DNA of 64,000 nt from Gottfriedia solisilvae (lineage in GTDB: Bacteria > Bacillota > Bacilli > Bacillales > Bacillaceae_G): assembly GCF_002128405.1 (NCBI RefSeq), contig NZ_NETJ01000005.1, positions 310,001 to 374,000 on the forward strand, in the 5' to 3' direction. A model generated the notes under the pieces. It saw only the letters and a list, made by a program, of their open reading frames with translations, ran no database searches and was not told the origin of the DNA. Positions 8,580 to 18,323 of this stretch are shown one piece after another (within the stretch, counting starts at the first letter, position 1; the number at the start of each line of letters is the position of its first letter). The translations under genes were made by a program, and so were the position numbers.

Positions 8580-10798
8580 ATATAGTACAAGAATTAAACG
8601 AAAAACAATTTGATTTACATTATATCAATAAATATGCAAGCTTAATGGCTCAAGGGAATGGATATCTTGGCCTACGTGCAAGTCATGAAGAGCATTATGC
8701 AGAGCAAACACGTGGCATGTATATTGCTGGTATTTATAATAAATTTACTCCTAATGAAGCAACCGAGCTTGTAAATCTACCTGACGTGATTGGGATGAAA
8801 ATTGAAATAAACGGTGAAATCTTTTCATTGTTAACTGGAACGATCCTTTCATATGATCGTAGTTTAAACATGTTAACAGGAGAATTAACAAGAGAAGTGG
8901 TATGGCAAAGTAGAAGTGGAGAACGTTTTAGGCTTACATTTCAACGATTTGTTTCTAAGGATGATTTACATTTATTAGCTTCAAAAGTAGAAGTTGTGAG
9001 TTTAGATCGAAATGCTTCTATTAAAATCATCACTGGAATAGATGCACAAGGGTCTAATTTCGGAAAACAACATCTACATGAAGAAAATGTACGAGTGTTA
9101 GATAAAAGAATCATGCAAGGAATTTATAAAACTTCTGAAAGCAATCATACAATTGCAGTAGCGACATCATGCATACTTGGAAAAGAAAGTGACATTTCCT
9201 TTGGGGCAAAAAATCGACAATTATTGGGTACGATCACGCAGGAACTTGTTGTTGAACAGCCATTTACATTAGAAAAAATTAGTTCAGTTTATACCTCTAA
9301 TGATATGTTACGTGAAGATCCGGCAAGTGCAGCAGTTAATACAGTTCAAAAATATTTAACAGAAGGCTATGACAATCTTAGAGACAGCAATACGATTAAA
9401 TGGCAGGATTTTTGGAAACAAAAGCGAGTTGTCGTTACAACGAACGAAAAGATGGATCAACTTGCGATCGATTTCTCGCTATATCATATTGAAGTAATGA
9501 CTCCTGCCCATGATGAACGTTTTAGCGTCGCGGCAAAAGGCTTAACTGGTGAAGGATATAAAGGACATGTTTTCTGGGATACAGAAATATTTATTGCACC
9601 ATTCCATCTATTCACAGATCCAGAAAAAGCTAAAAAATTACTAAGATATCGATATCTGCATATAAATGAAGCAAAAGAAAAAGCAGCTACTAATGGATAC
9701 GAAGGTACGCTTTTTCCATGGGAAAGTGCATTTACAGGTAAGGAAGAAACTCCTGAATATGCTGCAATTAATATCATTACGGGTCAACGTCAAAAAGTTG
9801 CATCAGCATTAGCAGAGCATCATATCGTTGCTGATATTGCATATGCAGTGGTGCAGTATTACCAAAATACGTTAGACGAAGGATTTATGGCAAAAGAAGG
9901 TCTTGAATTATTAAAGGAAACTGCACGTTTTTGGATCAGTCGAGCTACTGAAGATAATGGACAGCTATCAATAAAAGATGTGATAGGACCAGATGAATAT
10001 ACTGAGCATATTGACAATAATGCTTATACAAATTATATGGCGTATTACAATGTGCAGCATGCACTACAGTATATGGAAAAATTCAATGATGTAGATACAG
10101 ATTTAATCCAGAAAGCGACCGATTTTCTGAATAGATTATACTTACCTAAGCCAAATGATGAGAATATTATTCCTCAAGATGATACGTTTTTATCAAAACC
10201 TGAAATTGATTTAACAACATATAAGCAAAATCAAGGCAGCCAAGGGATATTACTTGATTACTCTCGACAAGAAGTAAATGAAATGCAAATCCTAAAACAA
10301 GCAGATGTCGTTATGCTATTGTATCTTTTCCCGGAATTATTCCCGGAAGAAGTTGTGAAAAAGAATTTACAATATTATGAAGAACATACCATTCATGATT
10401 CTTCATTAAGTAAAGCAATTCATGCGATTGTTGCTGCTCGTTGTGGTGATCAAGAAAATTCTTATCGCTTTTTCCAAGAAGCTTGTTTAATTGATTTAGG
10501 TCCTAATCCAAAGTCATCTGATGAGGGACTTCATGCTGCATCACTTGGAGCAAATTGGTTAGCAACAATCTTCGGTTTTGCAAATATTTCTATGGATATT
10601 AATCGTTTAAAGATTAGCCCAAAATTACCATCAGAATGGGAAAAGTTATCTTTTCCGTTTCAATGGCAAGGATCAGTACTTTCATTTACAATAACGCATA
10701 GATCAATCACCGTGACTAAACAATCAGGACCTCCACTAACGATCGAAATAAATGGAGAAGAATTCAACTTAACAGATCAATTAAAAACATCTCTTTAA
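8576..10798 (+). CDS. ycjT: GH65 glycoside phosphorylase (kojibiose phosphorylase-like), YcjT-like
   Basis: A 740-residue GH65 inverting phosphorylase that splits an alpha-glucoside with phosphate to beta-glucose 1-phosphate. Landmarks are the N-terminal NGYLGLRASHEE, FWDTEIFIAPF, TLFPWESAFTGKEETPE, the catalytic acid Glu474 in IGPDEYTEHIDNNAYTN, and the late phosphate-site region around KQADVVMLLY. E. coli YcjT at the same operon position is reported as kojibiose phosphorylase; other alpha-linked glucosides or acceptors such as glycerate are possible here. No beta-phosphoglucomutase gene is in the window, so the product must be handled by an enzyme encoded elsewhere. Start ATG overlaps the preceding stop. 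Confidence 0.87.
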   Translation: MNIVQELNEKQFDLHYINKYASLMAQGNGYLGLRASHEEHYAEQTRGMYIAGIYNKFTPNEATELVNLPDVIGMKIEINGEIFSLLTGTILSYDRSLNMLTGELTREVVWQSRSGERFRLTFQRFVSKDDLHLLASKVEVVSLDRNASIKIITGIDAQGSNFGKQHLHEENVRVLDKRIMQGIYKTSESNHTIAVATSCILGKESDISFGAKNRQLLGTITQELVVEQPFTLEKISSVYTSNDMLREDPASAAVNTVQKYLTEGYDNLRDSNTIKWQDFWKQKRVVVTTNEKMDQLAIDFSLYHIEVMTPAHDERFSVAAKGLTGEGYKGHVFWDTEIFIAPFHLFTDPEKAKKLLRYRYLHINEAKEKAATNGYEGTLFPWESAFTGKEETPEYAAINIITGQRQKVASALAEHHIVADIAYAVVQYYQNTLDEGFMAKEGLELLKETARFWISRATEDNGQLSIKDVIGPDEYTEHIDNNAYTNYMAYYNVQHALQYMEKFNDVDTDLIQKATDFLNRLYLPKPNDENIIPQDDTFLSKPEIDLTTYKQNQGSQGILLDYSRQEVNEMQILKQADVVMLLYLFPELFPEEVVKKNLQYYEEHTIHDSSLSKAIHAIVAARCGDQENSYRFFQEACLIDLGPNPKSSDEGLHAASLGANWLATIFGFANISMDINRLKISPKLPSEWEKLSFPFQWQGSVLSFTITHRSITVTKQSGPPLTIEINGEEFNLTDQLKTSL

Positions 10799-10813
10799 GG
10801 GGGAGGAATATAA

Positions 10814-11944
10814 ATGAAAGTTGTCATATTACCTGATTCCTTTAAAGAAAGTTTAGATGCAACTGGAGTGGCAGAAGCTATTCATAAAGGATTTTCATCT
10901 ATTTTTCCAAATGCAGATTATCATTTATTACCACTTGCTGACGGTGGTGAAGGTACAGTTCAAGCGTTAATTGCATCAACGGAAGGGATGATAGAAACTA
11001 TTTCAGTAACAGGTCCACTTTTTGAGCAAGTAAATGCTGAAATTGCCTTCTCGAAGGATGGTAGAAGTGCTTATATTGAAATGGCAGAGGCTTGTGGACT
11101 TCATTTAGTTCCAAAGGAAAAGCGAGATCCTTTCAAGACAACTTCTTTTGGTGTTGGTCAAAGTATTAAATATGCTGTTGAACGAGGAGCTACTGAACTA
11201 ATTATTGGTGTTGGTGGTAGTTCGACGAATGACGGTGGTATTGGGATGGCAGCAGCTTTAGGGTATCAATTCTTTGATCAAGATGGTCGAGAAGTTGAAG
11301 GGAATGGACAATCTCTTTTAAAAGTCACTTCTATGTCAGCAACCAATCGAAATCCTAAGCTTTCAGATGTTAACATCACAATTGCTGCAGATGTAGTGAA
11401 TCCGTTAATTGGCGAAAATGGTGCAACATATGTATTTGGACCACAAAAAGGACTTCCAGCTAACAAATTGGATGAATTAGATCAAGCAATGGGGAAATTT
11501 TATAAAATTGCTGAAAGTTATTTAGGCAAGCAAGTTTCAACAATACCTGGAAGTGGCGCTGGCGGCGGAATGGGAGCTGGGCTGATGTTATTTGCGAATG
11601 CATCCATTAAAAAAGGTATAGAGCTAGTACTCGAGCATTTAAATGTCGTAGAGGTATGTAAAGATGCTGACATAGTAATTGTTGGAGAAGGTAGAATGGA
11701 TGGGCAAACCGTTTTTGGCAAAGCCCCTGTTGGAGCAGCTGCATGTGCACCACCAAATGCAAAAGTCATTGCAATATGTGGAAGCATAGGAAATGGCAGT
11801 GAAGAGTTGTATAATCATGGAATCGACGCTATTTTCCCAACAATCCCTGCAATATTACCAATAGAAGAAATCATGGGTAATGCTTTTAACAATATCGAAA
11901 GAACGGCTAGAAATGTAGCGTCTCTTCTAAAAGGAACGATATAA
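10814..11944 (+). CDS. Glycerate kinase (GlxK/GarK type)
   Basis: A 376-residue glycerate 2-kinase of the GlxK/GarK family. Recognition comes from the opening VVILPDSFKESLDA, then PLADGGEGTVQAL, GVGGSSTNDGGIGMAAALG (about 135-153), the Gly-rich PGSGAGGGMGAGL and VGEGRMDGQT. It phosphorylates glycerate with ATP, leading into lower glycolysis. The gene is the last of the operon, 15 bases after the GH65 gene with ribosome site GGGGGAGG. Its presence suggests that glycerate is released by one of the upstream phosphorylases, most simply from glucosylglycerate. A strong terminator follows directly. Confidence 0.92.
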   Translation: MKVVILPDSFKESLDATGVAEAIHKGFSSIFPNADYHLLPLADGGEGTVQALIASTEGMIETISVTGPLFEQVNAEIAFSKDGRSAYIEMAEACGLHLVPKEKRDPFKTTSFGVGQSIKYAVERGATELIIGVGGSSTNDGGIGMAAALGYQFFDQDGREVEGNGQSLLKVTSMSATNRNPKLSDVNITIAADVVNPLIGENGATYVFGPQKGLPANKLDELDQAMGKFYKIAESYLGKQVSTIPGSGAGGGMGAGLMLFANASIKKGIELVLEHLNVVEVCKDADIVIVGEGRMDGQTVFGKAPVGAAACAPPNAKVIAICGSIGNGSEELYNHGIDAIFPTIPAILPIEEIMGNAFNNIERTARNVASLLKGTI

Positions 11945-11950
11945 TCAAAA

Positions 11951-11988
11951 AATCCAAACATTTTAAAAATGTTTGGATTTTTTTTTGT
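11951..11988 (+). terminator. Rho-independent terminator of the sugar operon
   Basis: A 14-bp stem (AATCCAAACATTTT with AAAATGTTTGGATT, essentially without a loop) followed by a T-run that is broken only once. It starts 6 bases after the glycerate kinase stop and closes the nine-gene operon. Confidence 0.93.
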
Positions 11989-12142
11989 TCTTGATTTGAG
12001 CGTGAAGAAATCGTTGTAAATTGGCGAATAGTATTTGTTGCAAAATAAATATTTGTAATATTTAGAATTTAATAATAAAAAAGATTATTTACTTTTCATT
12101 GTATACTTAATAGATTAATTGATTAATTTTTTTGGAGGTACT

Positions 12143-14374
12143 ATGAAAAAGATTACGATAGCATTGTTAACGGTTGCTATTTTTATTGGCAGCTCAATTC
12201 ATTCATATGCGGCTGCTATTGTGGATAAAGAGATTTTTCTTACAAAAAGAAGTGGTATTACAAAGGATACCGTACTTAACGCCGACCGCATACTAGATGG
12301 AGAATTATTTGTATCACCAAAATATCCCTTTTATAAGCCTTATAAGGCTATTAATTGGAAAGAAGACCCTTACAAAAACACTACATGGCGTTTATATTAT
12401 CAAAGTTTAGACACATTAAGCTACTTAACAAATGCATATGAAGTGACAAAGGATCCTAAGTATTTATCTTATGGCTTTAGTTTAATTCAAAGCTTTTGGA
12501 AAGCAAATGGAAATCCAGCAAGACCGACAGACTCATATACATATAATGCGCATGCGCTAGCAAATAGGACAAATAATTTATTGTATTTCTATCATTATTT
12601 CATTAGTTCACCAATTGTTACTTACTCGAGTAAACAGTATTTAAAAACAGTTCTTAGAAAACACGGTACCTACTTAAATAGTTCAAAATACTATAATTCA
12701 AAAACAAATCATGGCTACTTTCAAGACCGTTCACTATTCGAGTTAGCTTCTTATTTTCCAGAAGAAACAACTAGTGTCCAATGGAAGAGTAATGCAGTAT
12801 ACCGTACAAAAACCCACATCAAGAGAGATTTTACTCCAGAAGGCCTTCATAAGGAACATAGCCCACAATACTTTTTAGTCGTCCTAAATCTTGTTCAGGA
12901 TATGAATAAAATCGCTGAGGACGCTGAGCTTACACAATTTCTTTTAAAAGAACAAAATGCGTTTTCTAAACTAGTATTATCTAATTTTACGATTCCTAGA
13001 TTAGGAGATTCAGATCAAACAAAATTACCTAAAACTACTTCTTATTCAGTACTAGATCCTGAATTTGAATATGTACTGACAAAAGGGAAACAAGGAAAAC
13101 AGCCTTCATTAGTTAGTAATATTTCAAATTCCGTAGCTGTTATTCGTGATGGATGGGGGGCAAATACGACTTCATTATTGTTTACAACGAGTAATTTTAG
13201 TACGACACATAAACATGCTGACGATTTATCTTTCATTCTTACTCAAAAAGGGAAAGAAATATTTACGGACAGCGGAAAATATAATTATGATACAAAAGAT
13301 GCTTACCAAAAATACTTGCGATCGACTTTTGCACATAATGTAGTTACAGTTGATGGGAAGTCATATCCTATTTCTTCAAGTAATGTAGGTAAAGCAAAAA
13401 TGACGAATTTTATCGATACGCCTGAACATGTTATTGTCATGGGGGAACATACTATTTATAGCGGCGTACGAGTTTATCGAACAATTGTATATTTGAAAAA
13501 TAAGAAAGTAACATTAATTCAAGATGAAATTATATCTGACGCTAATCATAAAACAAATCAAGTTTTTAATATAGGTCAAAATGTTCCAACTCAAACACTT
13601 GATTCAAATACTGTTCTATTGAATAATTCAATGACTATGAAACAGCATGTGCAATCAAATTTGGTTGAATATTATGGACAAAAATCCCCAATTAGAGGAT
13701 TTGGATCAACACTGTTTAATAATCTGTATCCACTTAAACAATTAGATTTTGAATCTAATGGAAATAATGTTCAATACTTTACAAGTCTTAGCTCTACACC
13801 AAATAATGTATCGCAGTTTTCATTAAATGAAGACCTATACACGATTTCAATGTCAGATGGTTCTACTTATAATGTGGCAAAACCAATGACAACACCTTTC
13901 GTAAATAAATTTACAAATTTAGATATAAAGCTAAATGGATTTACGCAAGGTGGGGCTAATATTAATGTATTATCAGGCCAAACAGTCATCGCGACCGGTC
14001 AAGCTACTACGACAGGGAATTTTGCCATTGATGTACCGTTACAATTGGCAGGTACAAATTTGACTGTCGTTGCAACTAGTAAAAATGGTCAGTACACGGC
14101 TTCTGGAACTGTAACGGTAAAAGATGAAATAGCTCCTGACATTCCAACAATTAACACGGTTAGTGCGAATTCAAAAATCATAACTGGTAAGGCAGAAGGA
14201 AATGCGACAGTTATTGTGAAAGTTGGTAATAGAACGTACACGACTAAAGCCGATAAATATGGAAAGTATCAAATCAAAGTGACAATGCCTATTAAAAAAG
14301 GAACAAATATTTCCGTATCTGCAAAAGATCTTTCGGGAAATATGAGCGATTTATTTAAATTGAAGGCTAGTTAA
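12143..14374 (+). CDS. Secreted heparinase II/III-like polysaccharide lyase with C-terminal Ig-like modules
   Basis: A 743-residue exported protein (start ATG 12143, ribosome site TTTGGAGG; an in-frame TTG at 12119 is upstream of that site). The signal peptide runs to about residue 24 (HSYAAA). An alpha-helical lyase-type region follows, with NAHALANR, HGYFQDRSLFELASYF and FTPEGLHKEHSPQYF, then the heparinase II/III-like beta domain with HKHADDLSFIL, DSGKYNYD and FAHNVVTVDGKSY. The C-terminal about 190 residues are Ig-like modules (DEIAPDIPTINTV... ISVSAKDLSGNMSD) closely resembling those of the SpoIID-domain protein at 16159. It probably degrades an acidic polysaccharide at the cell surface; the substrate is unknown. 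Single-gene unit. Confidence 0.75.
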   Translation: MKKITIALLTVAIFIGSSIHSYAAAIVDKEIFLTKRSGITKDTVLNADRILDGELFVSPKYPFYKPYKAINWKEDPYKNTTWRLYYQSLDTLSYLTNAYEVTKDPKYLSYGFSLIQSFWKANGNPARPTDSYTYNAHALANRTNNLLYFYHYFISSPIVTYSSKQYLKTVLRKHGTYLNSSKYYNSKTNHGYFQDRSLFELASYFPEETTSVQWKSNAVYRTKTHIKRDFTPEGLHKEHSPQYFLVVLNLVQDMNKIAEDAELTQFLLKEQNAFSKLVLSNFTIPRLGDSDQTKLPKTTSYSVLDPEFEYVLTKGKQGKQPSLVSNISNSVAVIRDGWGANTTSLLFTTSNFSTTHKHADDLSFILTQKGKEIFTDSGKYNYDTKDAYQKYLRSTFAHNVVTVDGKSYPISSSNVGKAKMTNFIDTPEHVIVMGEHTIYSGVRVYRTIVYLKNKKVTLIQDEIISDANHKTNQVFNIGQNVPTQTLDSNTVLLNNSMTMKQHVQSNLVEYYGQKSPIRGFGSTLFNNLYPLKQLDFESNGNNVQYFTSLSSTPNNVSQFSLNEDLYTISMSDGSTYNVAKPMTTPFVNKFTNLDIKLNGFTQGGANINVLSGQTVIATGQATTTGNFAIDVPLQLAGTNLTVVATSKNGQYTASGTVTVKDEIAPDIPTINTVSANSKIITGKAEGNATVIVKVGNRTYTTKADKYGKYQIKVTMPIKKGTNISVSAKDLSGNMSDLFKLKAS

Positions 14375-14427
14375 AAAAGAAGAATAAAAGAAAATAAAAA
14401 ATGGATAAGCTAAAAGAAGATAAATTC

Positions 14428-14455
14428 AAAAAAAGAGTGGGTTATGATCCCCACT
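14428..14455 (-). terminator. Terminator for the 71-residue minus-strand gene
   Basis: AGTGGG/CCCACT stem with a short loop, followed on the minus strand by seven T residues. It sits between the convergent lyase gene and the small minus-strand gene. In the plus direction the T-tract is weak (ACTTT), so it mainly serves the minus strand. Confidence 0.7.
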
Positions 14456-14469
14456 ACTTTAATTGAATA

Positions 14470-14685
14470 TTATCTTCTTTTCTTTTTCGGGTCATTTATG
14501 AAGGTTGGTTTCTTAATGACTTCCAATTCAACTAGTACATTAACATGTTTATCATTTATAGGCTGAACACTTAATATAGTTCCTTTTCTACCCTTAATAA
14601 CAACGGGATCGCCCTCTGATGGGGCATTATTACGCAGTTGATTTAATAATTCAACGTTTTTATCATAAAAATGAACTACGATCAT
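14470..14685 (-). CDS. Small hypothetical protein, KOW/SH3-like pattern
   Basis: A 71-residue protein I cannot name. The middle reads EGDPVVIKGRKGTILSVQPI followed by an alternating hydrophobic stretch (VNVLVELEV), like small beta-barrel KOW or DUF2187-type proteins of Bacillus. The tail is basic (NDPKKKRR), so nucleic-acid contact is possible but unproven. It looks real: GAGGAG lies 10 bases before the ATG, it has its own terminator, and the codon use matches the neighbours. It is monocistronic and convergent with the lyase gene. Confidence 0.6.
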   Translation of the reverse strand: MIVVHFYDKNVELLNQLRNNAPSEGDPVVIKGRKGTILSVQPINDKHVNVLVELEVIKKPTFINDPKKKRR

Positions 14686-14913
14686 CGGAAGTCAACTCCT
14701 CAAATCAAATTTATCTTTATACAATATTTATCATTCAGTAAATTAAGAACAATAATTTATCTTACTTCTGCTTTTAGAATTGGTTATATTAGAAGGTCTA
14801 AAAATCTGTCTGTATCAATCGGTTTATTTTTGTAAAATTCTTATAAATCACTATCTATTTTTAGTTTTTTTTAATACAATTTAAGAAAATACGCTTATTA
14901 TGTGGGGATAACA

Positions 14914-15954
14914 ATGCTAAAAAAAACCTTTTGTATCATCGCAATTAGTACACTTTTATTTGGTTGTCAGCACGAAGGGAAATCAGTAAAGACGGTAAAA
15001 AATGAAGGTAATAAAGAAGAACCAAAAAAAGAAGAAGTTATTGATAAAGAAGAAATCGATACGATTTTTGCTCCTTTAAATGGTTTACCAATTAGTCAGG
15101 CTAGTGAACAAAGGCCGGTAGCTGTAATGGTAAATAATTTTCACTTAGCGAGACCTCAGAGCGGTCTTGGTAAAGCAGATCTTGTTTATGAAGTTTTGGC
15201 TGAAGGTGATATCACGAGATTTTTAGCTGTATTTCAAAGTAATATACCAGTTAAAATTGGTCCAGTTCGTAGCGCAAGAGATTATTATATTGATTTAGCA
15301 AACGGTTATCACGCTTTATTTATTTGTCATGGTAATAGTCCGAAAGCGAAAGAAATGATGGACGCTGGATTGATTGACTCTTTAAATGGTTTAATTTATG
15401 ATGGCACTTTATTTAAAAGAGATCCAAATAGGAAAGCACCTCATAACTCTTATATTTTAAAAGAAGGAATTGAAAAGGGTGTTGAAAAAAGAAACTATTC
15501 ATTTACTGAAAAAGTAACACCACTTGATTTTACACAAGATCCAGTCGCCTTTGATAGTTCTTGGAATAGTGTAAATGAAGTATTTATTAAGTACTCTTAT
15601 AATCCGGATAATAATGTAACATATAAATTTACAGAAACGAACAAACATTTCCAACGATATCAAGATGGTGTAGTTGCAAAGGATGCACTTGATGGGAAGC
15701 AACTACAAATTAAAAATATTTTGATTGTAGAATCTACACACAAATTCATTGATAAATATGGACGTCGTTCAGTTGACTTAAAAAGTGGAGGAAAAGGCTA
15801 CTATTTAGTTGATGGGAAATATAAAAATATTCAATGGAAAAATGTTGATGGCCGAATTATTCCATTTACATTAGAAGGAACAGAAATAGAGTTTTCTCCA
15901 GGTCAAACATGGATTAATTTCGTCCCTTCTTTAAGTACGGTGACAATTAAATAA
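14914..15954 (+). CDS. yerB: DUF3048 lipoprotein, YerB-like
   Basis: A 347-residue lipoprotein with lipobox LFGC (Cys18) and a Lys/Glu-rich linker, then the DUF3048 domain. Typical stretches are APLNGLPISQ, RPVAVMVNNFHLARPQSGL, KIGPVRSARDYYI and the C-terminal half ending FSPGQTWINFVPS. It corresponds to B. subtilis YerB, a membrane-anchored protein of unclear function; in B. subtilis the gene sits upstream of pcrA, but no pcrA is here. I start at ATG 14914 because GGGG lies just before it; an in-frame GTG at 14902 is part of that ribosome site. Single-gene unit with its own terminator. Confidence 0.85.
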   Translation: MLKKTFCIIAISTLLFGCQHEGKSVKTVKNEGNKEEPKKEEVIDKEEIDTIFAPLNGLPISQASEQRPVAVMVNNFHLARPQSGLGKADLVYEVLAEGDITRFLAVFQSNIPVKIGPVRSARDYYIDLANGYHALFICHGNSPKAKEMMDAGLIDSLNGLIYDGTLFKRDPNRKAPHNSYILKEGIEKGVEKRNYSFTEKVTPLDFTQDPVAFDSSWNSVNEVFIKYSYNPDNNVTYKFTETNKHFQRYQDGVVAKDALDGKQLQIKNILIVESTHKFIDKYGRRSVDLKSGGKGYYLVDGKYKNIQWKNVDGRIIPFTLEGTEIEFSPGQTWINFVPSLSTVTIK

Positions 15955-15965
15955 AAAGTAATAGT

Positions 15966-15999
15966 AAAAAGAGCAAATAATTCGTTATTTGCTCTTTTT
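15966..15999 (+). terminator. Terminator after yerB-like gene
   Basis: AAAAAGAGCAAATAA and TTATTTGCTCTTTTT pair perfectly around a TTCG tetraloop, ending in a T-run. Very strong Rho-independent terminator. Confidence 0.95.
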
Positions 16000-16158
16000 A
16001 ATGTAATTGAAACATTCATTACATTTATATTTCAATCATATTAATTAAACTTAATCATAGTTGTTTATATGCTACAATAATTTTGGATTTTCATATAAAT
16101 AGATTAATAGAAAGAAACTAGGAAAAGATAGTTTCATAGGAAGAGGCGAAGAAAAGGT

Positions 16159-18201
16159 TTGAAGAGATTATTTACTTTTAGCTTAATTTTATCAATTATT
16201 TTTTCTCAATTTCCATTTAATTCTGAAGTTAACGCTGCAGAGATGGAACCACTAATTTCAGTCAAGTTAGTTAATTATTTAGGAAACAAAAATGAAGTGA
16301 CAGTGAAATCATCAGATAGCTATGCAGTAAAAAATTCAAGTATCCGATTACAACCGAATACTGAATACAAAATAAAAATAGCGTCTGATGGAGTAGCCCT
16401 TTATTCAGGGGATGAATTGCTTGGAAATTTTACAAGTATTGATTTAGTACCTTTTCAATATGAATCTCCATTACTTATTAATGGAAGAAGTTATTTAGGA
16501 AATTTTTCATTTGTTAATGAAAACAATTATGTTCGTCCTATTAATACTTTACCAATGGAGGATTATCTGAAAGGTGTCGTGCCATTTGAGATGCCTGCTT
16601 CATGGAATCTAGAAGCATTAAAGGCTCAAACTATTTCTGCAAGAACATATGCAATGAGACATGTTAATGCAAACAAAGTGATTAACGATACAGTTAGCTA
16701 CCAAGTTTATGGTGGATATACTTGGAATGAAAATAGCTCAAAAGCTGTTGATCAGACTTTTAGTCGAGTACTAAAATATAATAATTCGTTAATCGATGCA
16801 GTATTTTCATCGAGTAATGGAGGAAAAACTGAATCAAATGAAAATGCATGGGGAAGTTCACCATTACCATATTTTCCAATTAAAAATGATCCATATGATA
16901 GTGCTACACCTTGGTCAGTTGCACTTTTCAAAACACAGATTGATTTAACAGGCAAGGATTTAAAAGATTCAAATTCATGGTGGAATACGATTAGTGAACG
17001 AGATGAACAGATTACTACGAATATTAAAACATGGATGAAATCAAATGGTTATTCAGGTAAGACAATTAAAATTGTCAAAATACCTAAATTAACTTTAACG
17101 AATCCATCATCTGGTGGTAGAGTTACAAAAGGTAATTTAAGTGTGGATTTCATTGCAAAAGATGAATTAGACACAAATGGAAACATAAAAATTCAACATT
17201 TAAATTTAACAGATGTTGCTGCATCTAAAATTAGGGCGGCAATTGGATTAAGCTATATTAAAAGTTATCTAATGACTGATATGAATGAATCATCTAGTTC
17301 AATTTCTATCAAAGGTAAAGGTTACGGTCATGGGGTTGGATTAAGTCAGTACGGTGCTAAAAATATGGGTGAACAGGGTAAAAGTTATTCGGAAATCGTA
17401 AACTTCTATTATCCAGGAACAACTCTTTCATCACAGTATAGTGCAAAACAACCTCGTACAGGGTTCAAAGTGACAGCACCAAAAGTTAGCAGTGTAAGTA
17501 ATCTAGATCAACAATTAACAGGAACTTCTGAGCCAGGTGCAGTCATAAAAGTGAGTGCTAATGGAAATCAAATTGGCACAACTGAAGTAGGATCAGATGG
17601 TAAGTTTTTAGTGAATATTCCAGTACAAAAAGCTGGAACAAGCCTATCAATCACAGCAACATTCAATGGTATTATTAGTAATCCAACAGTGATTAAAGTT
17701 GTTGATAAAATAGCACCTGCAACACCGGTTGTTAATACAATTAATAATAATTCAGCTTATATCACAGGTAAAAGCGAAGCATATGCGACTGTTACAGCGA
17801 AAATTGGTACACATACGTATACTGGCAGAGCTTATTCAAATGGAAATTATAAAATTGCCATTCCTGTTACAAATGCTGGAACTTCAATTTCGATTTCGGC
17901 AAAAGATAGTTCTGGAAATAGCAGTGCTGCAGTTACAAAAAGTGTGACAAGAGTCGGACCAAATTTACCAAAAGTAAATGCAGTTTATACGACATCAACA
18001 CTTGTCCAAGGAACAGCTGAAAAATATTTAACGATTCAAGTGAAAATCGGAAGTAAGGTTTTTAAAACTAAGTCTTATAGTACTGGGGTATATAAACTAA
18101 CGATTCCAAAACAAAAAGCTGGAACTAAAGTGTCTGTAAATGCAATTGATTCTAAAGGGAATATAAGTGCAACAAGAACAACTTCAGTCGTAGCGAGATA
18201 A
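16159..18201 (+). CDS. Secreted SpoIID/LytB-domain protein with three C-terminal Ig-like modules
   Basis: A 680-residue exported protein. The signal peptide ends near VNAAE (about residue 27). The SpoIID domain runs from PMEDYLKGVVPFEMPASWN through LKAQTISARTYAM to GKGYGHGVGLSQYGAKNMGE and FYYPGTTL (about 133-425). SpoIID-family proteins act on peptidoglycan: SpoIID is a lytic transglycosylase of engulfment, LytB an amidase enhancer. Three repeats of about 80 residues follow, of the bacterial Ig type (GTSEPGAVIKVSANGNQ; GKSEAYATVTAKIG; GTAEKYLTIQVKIG), so this is a cell-surface relative, not SpoIID itself. Start is TTG; the only candidate ribosome site, AGAGG, is 12 bases upstream, so the start is less certain. 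Confidence 0.82.
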   Translation: MKRLFTFSLILSIIFSQFPFNSEVNAAEMEPLISVKLVNYLGNKNEVTVKSSDSYAVKNSSIRLQPNTEYKIKIASDGVALYSGDELLGNFTSIDLVPFQYESPLLINGRSYLGNFSFVNENNYVRPINTLPMEDYLKGVVPFEMPASWNLEALKAQTISARTYAMRHVNANKVINDTVSYQVYGGYTWNENSSKAVDQTFSRVLKYNNSLIDAVFSSSNGGKTESNENAWGSSPLPYFPIKNDPYDSATPWSVALFKTQIDLTGKDLKDSNSWWNTISERDEQITTNIKTWMKSNGYSGKTIKIVKIPKLTLTNPSSGGRVTKGNLSVDFIAKDELDTNGNIKIQHLNLTDVAASKIRAAIGLSYIKSYLMTDMNESSSSISIKGKGYGHGVGLSQYGAKNMGEQGKSYSEIVNFYYPGTTLSSQYSAKQPRTGFKVTAPKVSSVSNLDQQLTGTSEPGAVIKVSANGNQIGTTEVGSDGKFLVNIPVQKAGTSLSITATFNGIISNPTVIKVVDKIAPATPVVNTINNNSAYITGKSEAYATVTAKIGTHTYTGRAYSNGNYKIAIPVTNAGTSISISAKDSSGNSSAAVTKSVTRVGPNLPKVNAVYTTSTLVQGTAEKYLTIQVKIGSKVFKTKSYSTGVYKLTIPKQKAGTKVSVNAIDSKGNISATRTTSVVAR

Positions 18202-18210
18202 TCGTAAAAG

Positions 18211-18252
18211 GATAGACTCAATCAGAGAATTCTGGTTGATCTATCTTTTTTT
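18211..18252 (+). terminator. Terminator after the SpoIID-domain gene
   Basis: GATAGA pairs with TCTATC, and the inner TCAATCAGA pairs with TCTGGTTGA through one wobble, followed by eight T residues. Confidence 0.88.
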
Positions 18253-18323
18253 TGTGATGAGATAAAGGAATTTCTCACCAATATCATGAATGGTATTTGT
18301 ATACGATGTTAGGAGGAATGTAT

